From positions 325,939 through 389,938 of the forward strand of contig NZ_FQYU01000003.1 of assembly GCF_900141855.1 (NCBI RefSeq): 64,000 nucleotides of DNA, written 5' to 3'. The notes beneath the pieces are model-generated. The model saw only the letters and a list, made by a program, of their open reading frames with translations, was not told the DNA's origin and ran no database searches. Source of the stretch: Pseudozobellia thermophila. GTDB lineage: Bacteria; Bacteroidota; Bacteroidia; Flavobacteriales; Flavobacteriaceae. A program made the translations under genes and the position numbers. Positions 18,494 to 26,944 of the stretch are shown in pieces. Numbering within the stretch: position 1 is the stretch's first letter; every line of letters starts with the position of its first letter.

Positions 18494-19951
18494 TTAACGA
18501 TTGTTCATAATAAGGTCGGAGACGAGTTTTCCTGAAATCAGTGCCGGGGGTACTCCGGGACCGGGCACGGTCAGTTGTCCTGTAAAATACAGGTTCCTTA
18601 CTTTTGCACTTTTAAGTTTGGGCCGTAAAAAGGCCGTTTGTGCAAGGGTGTTGGCCAATCCATAGGCATTCCCTTTGTACGAATTGTATTTTTCGGTGAA
18701 ATCGTCCACACAGAACGATTCCTTAAATTTAATATATTTTCTAACACGCTGGTTCGTAAGTTGTTCGAAGCGGCTTATAATAATATTGAAATATTTGGCC
18801 CTTAGCTCGGGCGTATCTTCGAGGCCCGGGGCAATCGGTATGAGAAAAAAACCGGTCTCGCCCCCCTCAGGGGCCATGGAACTATCGGTTACCGAAGGAA
18901 AATTGGCATAGAACAAAGGGGCCTTGGGCCATTGTGGGCGGTCGTAAATGGCTTCGGCATGGTCTTTAAAGTCAACATCGAAAAACAGGTTGTGGTGCTC
19001 AACGTTGTCCAGTTTTTTTTCGAATCCTATATAAAACAACAGCGACGAGGGGGCAAAGACCTTTTTGTTCCAATATTTTTCGGAGTATTGCCTGAACCGG
19101 GGTTTTAAAAGTCTTTCGGAGTGGTGGTAATCGGCACCGCTGATGACGATATCGGCCTTTAGCGTTTTGGTCCTCGTAATTACGCCCGACACAGACTTGT
19201 TTTCGACCAGTATGTTGTCGATGGGGCTGTTGGTCACGATCTTGACGCCCAGCTCCTCGGCCAAACTTTTCATGGCGATGATAATCTGGTACATGCCTCC
19301 CCTCGGGTGCCAGGTGCCCAGTCCGAAATCGGCAAAATTCATGAAATTGTAGAACAAAGGGGTCTTGTCGGGTTTGGCGCCCAAGAAGAGTACGGGAAAC
19401 TCCAAGATGGCCACTAACTTCGGGTTGTCGAACTTTTTGCGCACCTCGCCGCTGATGGATTTAAAAAACTGGTCGATCCTTACGATCGTTTCGGGCGTTA
19501 CCAATTCGAAAGGGGAAAGACCGGGTTTCAAAACCACCTTGTTTATGGCGATATCGTAATTTTTTTCGGCCTTGGAAATGAATTTCCTCAAATGCGGGGC
19601 GCTTCCCGGCTCTATACGCTCGAATTCCTGGCAAATTTTGTCAAGGGTATCCGATATGCTTACCGTTTCGTCTTGGAAGAAAACCTTGTAGGCAGGGTTC
19701 AATCGGTCAAGTTGATAGTAGTCGGTGGTCGATTTTCCGAAATAATTGAAAAATTTCTCGAAAATATCGGGCATCCAATACCAACTCGGACCCATATCGA
19801 AGGTATACCCACTTCTCACCAACTGGCCGGCCCTGCCACCTATCGTCTTGTTTTTTTCGTAAACGGTCACCTTGTACCCGTTTTTGGCCAAGTAGCAAGA
19901 AGCCGATAACGACGAAAACCCAGATCCTATTACAATTACGTTTTTGGCCAT
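18494..19951 (-). CDS. crtI: Phytoene desaturase CrtI
   Basis: The 485-residue flavoenzyme has an N-terminal FAD-binding Rossmann motif (IGSGFSSLSASCYLAKNG), the GGRAGQL loop, and the bacterial phytoene desaturase signature near the C terminus (GQLTVPGPGVPPALISGKL). CrtI converts phytoene to lycopene by successive desaturations. It starts 12 bp after the merR-type regulator and precedes crtB, so the operon is merR-crtI-crtB-crtZ. Confidence 0.94.
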   Translation of the reverse strand: MAKNVIVIGSGFSSLSASCYLAKNGYKVTVYEKNKTIGGRAGQLVRSGYTFDMGPSWYWMPDIFEKFFNYFGKSTTDYYQLDRLNPAYKVFFQDETVSISDTLDKICQEFERIEPGSAPHLRKFISKAEKNYDIAINKVVLKPGLSPFELVTPETIVRIDQFFKSISGEVRKKFDNPKLVAILEFPVLFLGAKPDKTPLFYNFMNFADFGLGTWHPRGGMYQIIIAMKSLAEELGVKIVTNSPIDNILVENKSVSGVITRTKTLKADIVISGADYHHSERLLKPRFRQYSEKYWNKKVFAPSSLLFYIGFEKKLDNVEHHNLFFDVDFKDHAEAIYDRPQWPKAPLFYANFPSVTDSSMAPEGGETGFFLIPIAPGLEDTPELRAKYFNIIISRFEQLTNQRVRKYIKFKESFCVDDFTEKYNSYKGNAYGLANTLAQTAFLRPKLKSAKVRNLYFTGQLTVPGPGVPPALISGKLVSDLIMNNR

Positions 19952-19963
19952 GTGCGCGCTTTC

Positions 19964-20863
19964 TTATAGACATGTCGTTACCTCTTCTATAGAAGTAAAG
20001 GTTTTGACCATTTTGGGTCGATGGGTTTTATCGATATGCTCCGTCTGCCGTCCCAATAGCCATAATTCGGTTTCGGGGTAGGGTCGGGCCATTTCCTCAA
20101 AATCGGCAATATAGTTGTTGATATAATCCTTAGATGGTACTACGGTAAAATAAGAGATAAATCGAATGTTGTCGAAGTAGTTCAGCAATTCGGTCAGGTT
20201 TTCCAAGGGTACGGTCTGACCCAGATAAATCGATCGGTATCCCTTTTTGACTATTTCGTAGTTGAGGTAAAGGAGCCCTATTTCATGAATTTCGTTGTCG
20301 GGGAGAAAGGGCACGAAGACCCGGTCGGTCTTTGTGGGGGCCTCGCCTTGCAGCTTTTCGGTATTGATGACTATTTTTTGTTTGATGAGGTTGGTGATGA
20401 AGTGCTCGTGGGGCGGACTGATCGTATCGGTTTGCCACAAAAGCCCCAATTCGGTCAACAAGGGAATGAGAACCTCCTTGAAAATCTCATCAAACGATTT
20501 TTCGAGCCTAAGCTTGTCATAGGTTTTTATGAACAGGGACTGGTCGAAATTCATCATGGCCAGTTTAAATGAATTGATGCTGTGGTGGTCGACCCGGTCT
20601 TGGGTTACGATTTTCTGGACCAGCGAGGGAATGTTCTGTTCGGGGATTTTTGCGATCTTGGATATTTTATGGCCGCTTTTGTAGAGCAGGGTAATGTTTA
20701 ACAGCTTTTGCAGGCTGCTAAGGGAGTAGGTCCTGATATTGGTACTGGTCCGTTCGGGGGTCAACAAGTTGTATCTTTTTTCCCAAATCCTAATGGTATG
20801 TGCCTTAATGCCCGAAAGGTTTTCCAAATCCCTGATGCTAAAGCGTTTTTTTATATTGTTCAT
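19964..20863 (-). CDS. MerR-type regulator with B12-binding domain (CarH/LitR-like)
   Basis: The 299-residue protein from ATG 20863 has an N-terminal MerR winged helix (FSIRDLENLSGIKAHTIRIW, residues 8-27), a helical-bundle linker and a C-terminal cobalamin-binding domain. Both CarH signatures are visible. Wx9EH is W143 to E153-H154, and ExHxxG is EIHEIG with H193 as the likely lower cobalt ligand. In Thermus CarH the residue after the Trp is His132, the light-state ligand; here it is Gln144. Heading the crt operon, it probably represses carotenoid genes and may release them through adenosylcobalamin and light. Whether it is light-sensitive without that His is open. DNA binding and B12 are inferred from family. 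Confidence 0.86.
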   Translation of the reverse strand: MNNIKKRFSIRDLENLSGIKAHTIRIWEKRYNLLTPERTSTNIRTYSLSSLQKLLNITLLYKSGHKISKIAKIPEQNIPSLVQKIVTQDRVDHHSINSFKLAMMNFDQSLFIKTYDKLRLEKSFDEIFKEVLIPLLTELGLLWQTDTISPPHEHFITNLIKQKIVINTEKLQGEAPTKTDRVFVPFLPDNEIHEIGLLYLNYEIVKKGYRSIYLGQTVPLENLTELLNYFDNIRFISYFTVVPSKDYINNYIADFEEMARPYPETELWLLGRQTEHIDKTHRPKMVKTFTSIEEVTTCL

Positions 20864-20986
20864 TTTTTTTATAAAAATGTTAAACAAATTTACGAATAAA
20901 ATTGAAAGCTACTTCATGTTCCGTTTCCAGGTTTCTAAAAAGGTAGTCAAAAAAAGAGCGCTATAGAAGTAAATGTTGATGCTGAA

Positions 20987-21023
20987 GCAAAAAAAAGCCA
21001 CCGTTGTTCAACAACGGTGGCTT
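20987..21023 (-). terminator. Intrinsic terminator of tRNA-Leu
   Basis: A 14-bp stem (20994-21007 with 21011-21024) with a 3-nt loop is followed on the minus strand by a long T run. It begins at the encoded CCA end of the tRNA. Confidence 0.88.
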
Positions 21024-21110
21024 TGGTGCGCACGAGAAGACTCGAACTTCCACGGCCTAATGGCCACCAGCCCCTCAAGCTGGCGCGTCTACCAATTCCG
21101 CCACGTGCGC
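21024..21110 (-). tRNA. tRNA-Leu (anticodon GAG)
   Basis: The 87-nt sequence on the minus strand folds as a class II tRNA. It has a 7-bp acceptor stem (GCGCACG with CGTGCGC), D arm with TGGTAGACG, an anticodon stem CCAGC/GCTGG around loop TTGAGGG with anticodon GAG, a long variable arm, T loop TTCGAGTC and an encoded CCA end. GAG reads CUC and CUU leucine codons. A terminator follows directly. Confidence 0.95.
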
Positions 21111-21314
21111 ATCATGTGGCCAGTACCTCTTGGCCTATGCCCAACAGGTTATTTTTGGCCCGTAATTTTCATTACGGGCTGCAAATATCTATAAAATAGA
21201 TTTTCTATGAAAGAATAAAGTTTGAAATATCGGGGTAGGGAAGCCAAACGGGTCAAAAGAATGGGTGGTAGTGGTTGGCGTTATTGTAAACGAAGCCACT
21301 TTGATGGTCCGTGT

Positions 21315-22454
21315 TTATCGATAGTTGTACGCGATTTGCGCCAACTGTCCCACGATCTTGACGGAATCTTTCATCGAGAGCTTGGAGCCGTCGGCATGGA
21401 TCCAGCGTTTCAGGGGCTGTTCGCAAATCAGGCGTTTGGCTTCTTCCTTGCCATAGAACTTGCGCATGCGCATAAATATCTCGACATCGAACAACCACTT
21501 GGTTATAAATTTTTTGGAGAACATGTTCCCAACAATTTCCCGATCCATGATCTTGGCACCGCATTGGGTATCCTTAAAGGGCATGCCCAGTATTTTCTGT
21601 ATGATCATGTTAATGGTAATACTGATTATCCTACGGGCCGATTCCTTGGTAATATGGGCCCCCATTCTACTGATTCGCGAACCGCTCACTATTTTAAAGT
21701 CCGAGTTTTCGAGGGTCTTTACCAAATCGTCAAAATCGCGGAAATCGGTCGATAGGTCGGCGTCCAAGTAACCTATATAATCGTACTGTTCGTCTTGTAC
21801 CATGTGCAATACCCCCAGTCTAACGGCTTCGGCCTTGCCTCCGTTTTTTTCACAGTTGTAAATACTGATGTTGCCTTCGTTTTCTTTTCGGAGTTCTTCA
21901 AGTACACCTAGGGTATTATCGGTACTTCCGTCGTTTACAAAACAAAGGTGATAGCCGAGATTTTGATGTGCGAACTGTTTGAACGCTTCACTCGAAAGAC
22001 GTTCTTCCTCATTGTAACAGGGAATCACAACCCCCACACAATGTTGCTGCAGCATTTGTGTACTCGATGACATGACCTTGGAGTCTACCGATTCGGGAGC
22101 ACCTACTATGCGCTTTATGCGAGCGGCCATTTCGTCGAGACTTACGGGTTTCTTCATATAGTCGTTGATGCCCAGGTCAAAGCCGTCGACAATCACTTTT
22201 TCGTCGGTATTGCCCGACATGACGATGATGGGAGTTTTCATACCCACATCCTGCCTTATGTGTTGAACAACGTTCAGGCCCGACATTTTGGGCATGTTGA
22301 TGTCTACAAGAACAAGGTCGGGTTCAAATGAATCAAAGAGTTCGATGCCTTGCCCGCCCGAATTGGCGGTAGCTACCTCGTAGCCCAGTTCGGATAGTCG
22401 CTTCTGGACTGACATGAGTATGAGCTGTTGGTCATCAATGGCTAAAATTTTCAT
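21315..22454 (-). CDS. Receiver domain fused to family-2 glycosyltransferase
   Basis: The 379-residue protein joins two domains seldom seen together. Residues 1-118 are a response-regulator receiver: acidic D7 D8, phosphoacceptor D51 in VLVDINMPKMSG, the Thr/Ser position S80 and K102 in MKKPVS. Residues 138-379 are a GT2 (GT-A) domain of the dolichyl-phosphate-sugar synthase type: VVIPCYNEEERL, VNDGSTDNT, DADLSTD as the metal-binding DxD-like site, and the DTQCGAKIMDR acceptor region. No transmembrane segment follows, so it is soluble or membrane-associated. Phosphorylation probably controls sugar transfer, which is inference. It is divergent from the GT-C operon across 157 bp and stands alone on its strand. 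Confidence 0.92.
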   Translation of the reverse strand: MKILAIDDQQLILMSVQKRLSELGYEVATANSGGQGIELFDSFEPDLVLVDINMPKMSGLNVVQHIRQDVGMKTPIIVMSGNTDEKVIVDGFDLGINDYMKKPVSLDEMAARIKRIVGAPESVDSKVMSSSTQMLQQHCVGVVIPCYNEEERLSSEAFKQFAHQNLGYHLCFVNDGSTDNTLGVLEELRKENEGNISIYNCEKNGGKAEAVRLGVLHMVQDEQYDYIGYLDADLSTDFRDFDDLVKTLENSDFKIVSGSRISRMGAHITKESARRIISITINMIIQKILGMPFKDTQCGAKIMDREIVGNMFSKKFITKWLFDVEIFMRMRKFYGKEEAKRLICEQPLKRWIHADGSKLSMKDSVKIVGQLAQIAYNYR

Positions 22455-22611
22455 AAATCCGGGTTTAGTGGTGTTTTAAGTGTCTATTTTTTTCTTACTC
22501 TGTTGAAAATCATACCACTGGGGCTCAGAAAATTTATGGTAAGTAGCTGATTTTACTACTACATAACAATAAAAGTAAAAAATTATTGTTGTTATTTCTT
22601 ACATTCTTTGT
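22455..22611. promoter_or_regulatory. Divergent promoter region of the polysaccharide locus
   Basis: This AT-rich 157-bp gap separates the divergent starts of the receiver-GT2 gene and the GT-C operon, so both promoters must lie here. No individual box is clear enough to name. Confidence 0.5.
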
Positions 22612-25600
22612 ATGATTAAAGAAACTAATGTATTGTTGGTGACGGCCCTGTTCATAGGCTTGGCTTTCCATGGGTCCAGTATCTTTTTTACCTTGGAATC
22701 TACCTACGATGCATTGATCCATCTTTTTTTTGCCGAGCATTATGCCACGAGCTGGTTTGAACCCTGGGATTACCGCTGGTACACGGGGTTCACGGTACAG
22801 GGCTATCCTCCCTTGGTGCATCAGTTGATCGGTCTTCTCTCTTTTGTCGGCGGCCTCAAGTTTGGTTTGTTCAGTGCCGGTCTTTTGGCGATCTTGCTTT
22901 TTGTGACGGGGGCGTACCGCTTTGGTCTCTTAATGACGGGAGATAAAAAAGTGGCCGGCTATACGGCCATTCTGGCCGTTTTTTCATCGACCTTTATCGA
23001 AACCCTGCATATTTTTGGACAATTGCCCAGCATCTTGGCCCTTTCGGTGTTAATGCACAGTCTCACCGAAATCTACCTGTGGCTGAAATTGGGTAGGCGC
23101 CGCTACCTCTTTACCAGCCTTTCGCTGATTGCGGTCATGGTTACCTCGCATCATGTGACCCCCATATTCGGTATGGTGTTCTTTATATTTCCCCTGATCG
23201 GTATGGCGGTTATGGATGTTTCGAGGGACAAGGTAGATTCATACCGCGATTTGCACTTTAAGGTATTTTGGATGTCGTTCAGGCAATTGTTCTGGCGTAT
23301 TGTAAGTTTTGGGCTTCTATCCTTGGTACTGATCGTTACCTGTATTTTGCCTTATTGGATAAATTCAAAAAAAAATCCGATTACCCAGGTTCCCATTCCC
23401 CATGGTTCGCGCGACAACTTTCTTGAAGTAACCTCTTCAGGGCTGGTCTTTTTCATGATTCCATGGGGTATTTTGCTCTTTGTCATCCCCTATATCTTTT
23501 ATCGCTTTTATAGTAAACGGTATTTGTTTTTCGGTTTGTCGATGACCATGCTCACCGTTTTGGGAACCGGGGGGACGACCCCAATACCCCTTATGCTTTT
23601 GGGGGAAACGGCATTTAATATTCTGACCTTGGATCGGTTTACGCTTTGGGCGACCATTATGGCCCTGCCTATTTTTGGCGAATTTGCCTATAGGATGGTA
23701 GAGGGCGATATAAAACAGGGGATCCAAAGAAGGATAGGCTCGGTCTACCATAGGCTTTTGGGCGGTTTTTTGGCGGGGGGCATCCTCTTTATGGTCGTTT
23801 TTACCATGAGTTTGGGGTATTTTCGACCCTCGCAGCCCCAAAAGATCAATATGCTGCCCATCGTGAATTTCTTGAACCAAGACCAGCACGACCATTGGCG
23901 CTACCTCCCATTGGGTTTTGGCGACCAGATGGCCTGGTTGTCGGCCCAGACCAAGGCCATGACCGTTGATGGCAACTACCATTCGGCCAGAAGGTTGCCC
24001 GAGTTGACGACCCGGGCCATCGAACGGCTCGAAAATTCCAAGTTTCGGGGCGTAGAGGGAATCGGTTCGCTACAACAGTTTTTGACCATACCGGAGAAGT
24101 ACAACCTTAAGTACATTTTCAGCAACGATAAGTTTTACGACCCCCTGCTGTACTTCTGTGGGTGGCAGCGATTGCAGCAGCTGGAGAACGGTATTATGGT
24201 ATGGGAAAAATTGAACGTACCGCCCCTGCCCGCCATCCTTCCAAAGGACGATGTGCCGAAGTGGTCGAAGATCATGTGGGGCGTAATTCCTATCACGACC
24301 GTTTTGATTGCCTTTTTTATCAACATACAATTGTTGTGGTTCAGGGTCTTGAGACCGAGAAAAATGCCCTTGGCCGAGTATTTCAGGTATAAGGTGCCCT
24401 ATGCGAAATTTCCCGGTTCGGTAATCGTGGTCAGTCACATTTGGGCCCTGGTCGTCTTGCTTTGCCTTGGCTTCGGTTTGTATACCTTTTACCTGAACAA
24501 CGCAAGTCGGCGCTCACCTGAAAATGTGATCACGGCCTATTACAATGCATTGGATTTTAAGGAGTTTGAAACCGCACATTCCTTTCTTGACAAGGAAAAT
24601 GAAGTGCCGATAGCCCAATACATGTTGGAGGTATCGGTTACCGATGGCATATTGAGTTCCTATGCCAAATTGGATGCCCTGTCCATCGAGATCACCGACC
24701 GAACCCCGACCGGGGCCAAAGCGGTAGTGCAAACCCATTGGATCACCCCCCTCGAAAGAATCGACCGGACCTACCTGCACGATTTGGTAAAACGGGAGGG
24801 CGATTGGTTTATTATGCCTTCCTACCTCGATACCGATATACCTCCCGACCAGCTTTTCAGCGATACTGCCACCCGGTTTTACAACCACGGCCGAAGAAGG
24901 ATAACCACCCAACAGACCCATCACGAAGATGTATTGAAACAACCGTTGCTGGAAGTGCTCTCGGCCAAACTCGTCCGATACAAGGGGCAGTATGCGGTAA
25001 TAGGCGAATTGCAGAATGTCGACAACCTGCCTGCCGACGTGGTGATCAAGGCAACCCTGTACAACGACGATAACAAAGAGTTGGCCAATTACGATGCCAA
25101 GTACCACATGAAGCACAAGCTTATGCCCATGGAAACCACGTCATTTAAGATCAACTTTGAGGGGATAGCCTGGTCGAAAACCAAAGACACCATTCCGCCC
25201 ACCTTCGACCCCGACGAATTTACACCCATAGAACTCGAGGAACAACCGACCAGGTTTAATCTGCAATGTGCGGGTAATATAGCCAATACCGATCTGTACA
25301 AGGGCTTGGGCCTTCAGTCTTTGACCATTGAAGGAGACCATGTGTCGGGCGAGCTTTACAATTCGGGAATCCAGGAGGTGACCATACCCCTGTTGCTCGT
25401 GTCTTATTACGATGAAGATCGGCAGCTGGTTTGGGTAGACCATACGTTTGTCCAAGAGGGGGTAAGGGTGCAACGAAAACAAGATTTCGAATATGCTTTT
25501 TTAAAGGTGTCGGGTCTCGAACTGATCGATAACAGTCTCAAGAATTGTTTTGTAAACGGGCTTCCCAATAGTTCGATAGCCGGCAAGGTGGTCCCGAATA

Positions 25601-25701
25601 GAATAACGGATCATGTGGGTGAGCAACTTCAACCTATCGAAGGCGATGGTTTTGGCTTTATAAAATTCGAATTGAACAGCTATGTCGGTAATCCGAGGTA
25701 A
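22612..25701 (+). CDS. Large GT-C-like membrane protein with C-terminal periplasmic domains
   Basis: The 1029-residue protein has about 10-11 membrane helices in residues 1-400 and two further helices near 570 and 620. The first outside loop holds ESTYDALIHLFFAEHY, an Asp in the place where GT-C glycosyltransferases carry their catalytic acid. The sequence style matches PTPS-related or PMT-like integral transferases using lipid-linked sugars. After the last helix (about residue 640) the C-terminal 390 residues are periplasmic: an NTF2-like segment (PENVITAYYNALDFKEF) and FxLYD-like beta domains (LLEVLSAKLVRYKGQYAVIG). It begins a three-gene operon. The activity is inferred from topology; a polymerase or an assembly scaffold is also possible. 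Confidence 0.72.
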   Translation: MIKETNVLLVTALFIGLAFHGSSIFFTLESTYDALIHLFFAEHYATSWFEPWDYRWYTGFTVQGYPPLVHQLIGLLSFVGGLKFGLFSAGLLAILLFVTGAYRFGLLMTGDKKVAGYTAILAVFSSTFIETLHIFGQLPSILALSVLMHSLTEIYLWLKLGRRRYLFTSLSLIAVMVTSHHVTPIFGMVFFIFPLIGMAVMDVSRDKVDSYRDLHFKVFWMSFRQLFWRIVSFGLLSLVLIVTCILPYWINSKKNPITQVPIPHGSRDNFLEVTSSGLVFFMIPWGILLFVIPYIFYRFYSKRYLFFGLSMTMLTVLGTGGTTPIPLMLLGETAFNILTLDRFTLWATIMALPIFGEFAYRMVEGDIKQGIQRRIGSVYHRLLGGFLAGGILFMVVFTMSLGYFRPSQPQKINMLPIVNFLNQDQHDHWRYLPLGFGDQMAWLSAQTKAMTVDGNYHSARRLPELTTRAIERLENSKFRGVEGIGSLQQFLTIPEKYNLKYIFSNDKFYDPLLYFCGWQRLQQLENGIMVWEKLNVPPLPAILPKDDVPKWSKIMWGVIPITTVLIAFFINIQLLWFRVLRPRKMPLAEYFRYKVPYAKFPGSVIVVSHIWALVVLLCLGFGLYTFYLNNASRRSPENVITAYYNALDFKEFETAHSFLDKENEVPIAQYMLEVSVTDGILSSYAKLDALSIEITDRTPTGAKAVVQTHWITPLERIDRTYLHDLVKREGDWFIMPSYLDTDIPPDQLFSDTATRFYNHGRRRITTQQTHHEDVLKQPLLEVLSAKLVRYKGQYAVIGELQNVDNLPADVVIKATLYNDDNKELANYDAKYHMKHKLMPMETTSFKINFEGIAWSKTKDTIPPTFDPDEFTPIELEEQPTRFNLQCAGNIANTDLYKGLGLQSLTIEGDHVSGELYNSGIQEVTIPLLLVSYYDEDRQLVWVDHTFVQEGVRVQRKQDFEYAFLKVSGLELIDNSLKNCFVNGLPNSSIAGKVVPNRITDHVGEQLQPIEGDGFGFIKFELNSYVGNPR

Positions 25702-25702
25702 T

Positions 25703-26944
25703 ATGGGGCGATACCTACAGCTACTGGTCTTGTTTTTTCTTTTCTCCTGTGGAAAGGAAGGACGGAAGGTGGCCGAGGCGCAAGAAAAAATTGCATTCCG
25801 TGGTATCGACATTCCCCACAAAATGGTGGCGGGCGATAGCTTGGCCCTAAAGTTTGAAGTGGATGGTGGATCGGACCTGGTCCTTCTTTTGGAAAAAAGT
25901 TTTGGTCCCTCGTTGATCAAGCCAACATTCGTCGGCGATCTGGCCGTATTTTCACTGCCCCCTGAAATGCTTGCCCAGTCGGGCATGTACCACTGGCAGT
26001 TGCGAGCCTCGTCACAATTGCTATTGCGGGGGCATTTTGAGGTTTTGCCCAATATCGAAACGACCGCGTCCATAGAAACCTATTTTGGCCCCAGGGGCAT
26101 CAGGGCCGGGGGCGGCGATTTTTCGATGCTCTTCATGGTTCCGCTCGATGCGTACGACAACCCCCTTCCCGATGGTACCTTGCTTAGGGTCCACCAGCTT
26201 ATGGACAAGGGGCTTAAAACGATTTCGGTGACGACCAAAAACGGCTATGCCTTCCAAAACCTGTACAGTTCCGATAAGGCGGGTAGGATGTTGGTGAATG
26301 CGGCAGTCCACAACGTCCGTTCCAAGGAACTGACCAGTGTGGTCTCGCCCTCCAATTCCGTCGATTTTTCGATTGCCTACCAACGGGTACACGATTTTGC
26401 CGATGGCAATCAGGTCGTACTTTTTAAAACATCCCCCCTTCGGGACAGGTATGGTAACCAGGTTGCTGACGGAACTTTGGTGAATTTTTCAATCGTAGAC
26501 CAAAGGGGAGCCCGGTTGAAAACGCAGGGAACGACCCTGGCCGGGGTGGCAACGGGGCGGATTTTGCATCCTACGGAGGCCAGTGAATGGAAAGTGACCG
26601 CTTACGTCACCGGCGAATCGAAAAGCAATACCATGGATCTGGACTTTAAAACCGCCGTGGGTGATTTTAAGGTCGCGTTCTCACAGGGTCACCGTCGTGC
26701 CGAGATAGGGCCCATACTCGGCTTTATGGGGCAATTGGTGCCCGATGGTTTGTTGATTACCCTCCATATAAGGGATGCCAATGGCAAGTTGATCGATACC
26801 AAAACCACCCATACCTACAAGGGCAAAGCTTCTTTTGACCTTCCGAAACGGTTTTATCCTGGGGCGAATTACCAATTAATCTTTGATACGGCCGACATTA
26901 AAAAAGAATTTCAAGTAGCTTTAACCGACAATGGACTGGAATAG
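25703..26944 (+). CDS. Predicted lipoprotein with beta-sandwich repeats
   Basis: Start ATG 25703 lies 1 bp after the GT-C stop and gives 413 residues with a lipobox (LVLFFLFSC, Cys at about residue 17). The mature part appears to consist of three or four Ig-like beta-sandwich units. Two contain a similar phrase, DAYDNPLPDGTLLRV and DRYGNQVADGTLVNF, as in invasin/bacterial Ig-like repeats (Big-1 type). A third unit begins with VAFSQGHRRAEIG. It probably sits on the membrane surface and binds polysaccharide or partner proteins. It overlaps the following GH5-like gene by 14 bp. No enzyme motif was seen. Confidence 0.72.
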   Translation: MGRYLQLLVLFFLFSCGKEGRKVAEAQEKIAFRGIDIPHKMVAGDSLALKFEVDGGSDLVLLLEKSFGPSLIKPTFVGDLAVFSLPPEMLAQSGMYHWQLRASSQLLLRGHFEVLPNIETTASIETYFGPRGIRAGGGDFSMLFMVPLDAYDNPLPDGTLLRVHQLMDKGLKTISVTTKNGYAFQNLYSSDKAGRMLVNAAVHNVRSKELTSVVSPSNSVDFSIAYQRVHDFADGNQVVLFKTSPLRDRYGNQVADGTLVNFSIVDQRGARLKTQGTTLAGVATGRILHPTEASEWKVTAYVTGESKSNTMDLDFKTAVGDFKVAFSQGHRRAEIGPILGFMGQLVPDGLLITLHIRDANGKLIDTKTTHTYKGKASFDLPKRFYPGANYQLIFDTADIKKEFQVALTDNGLE

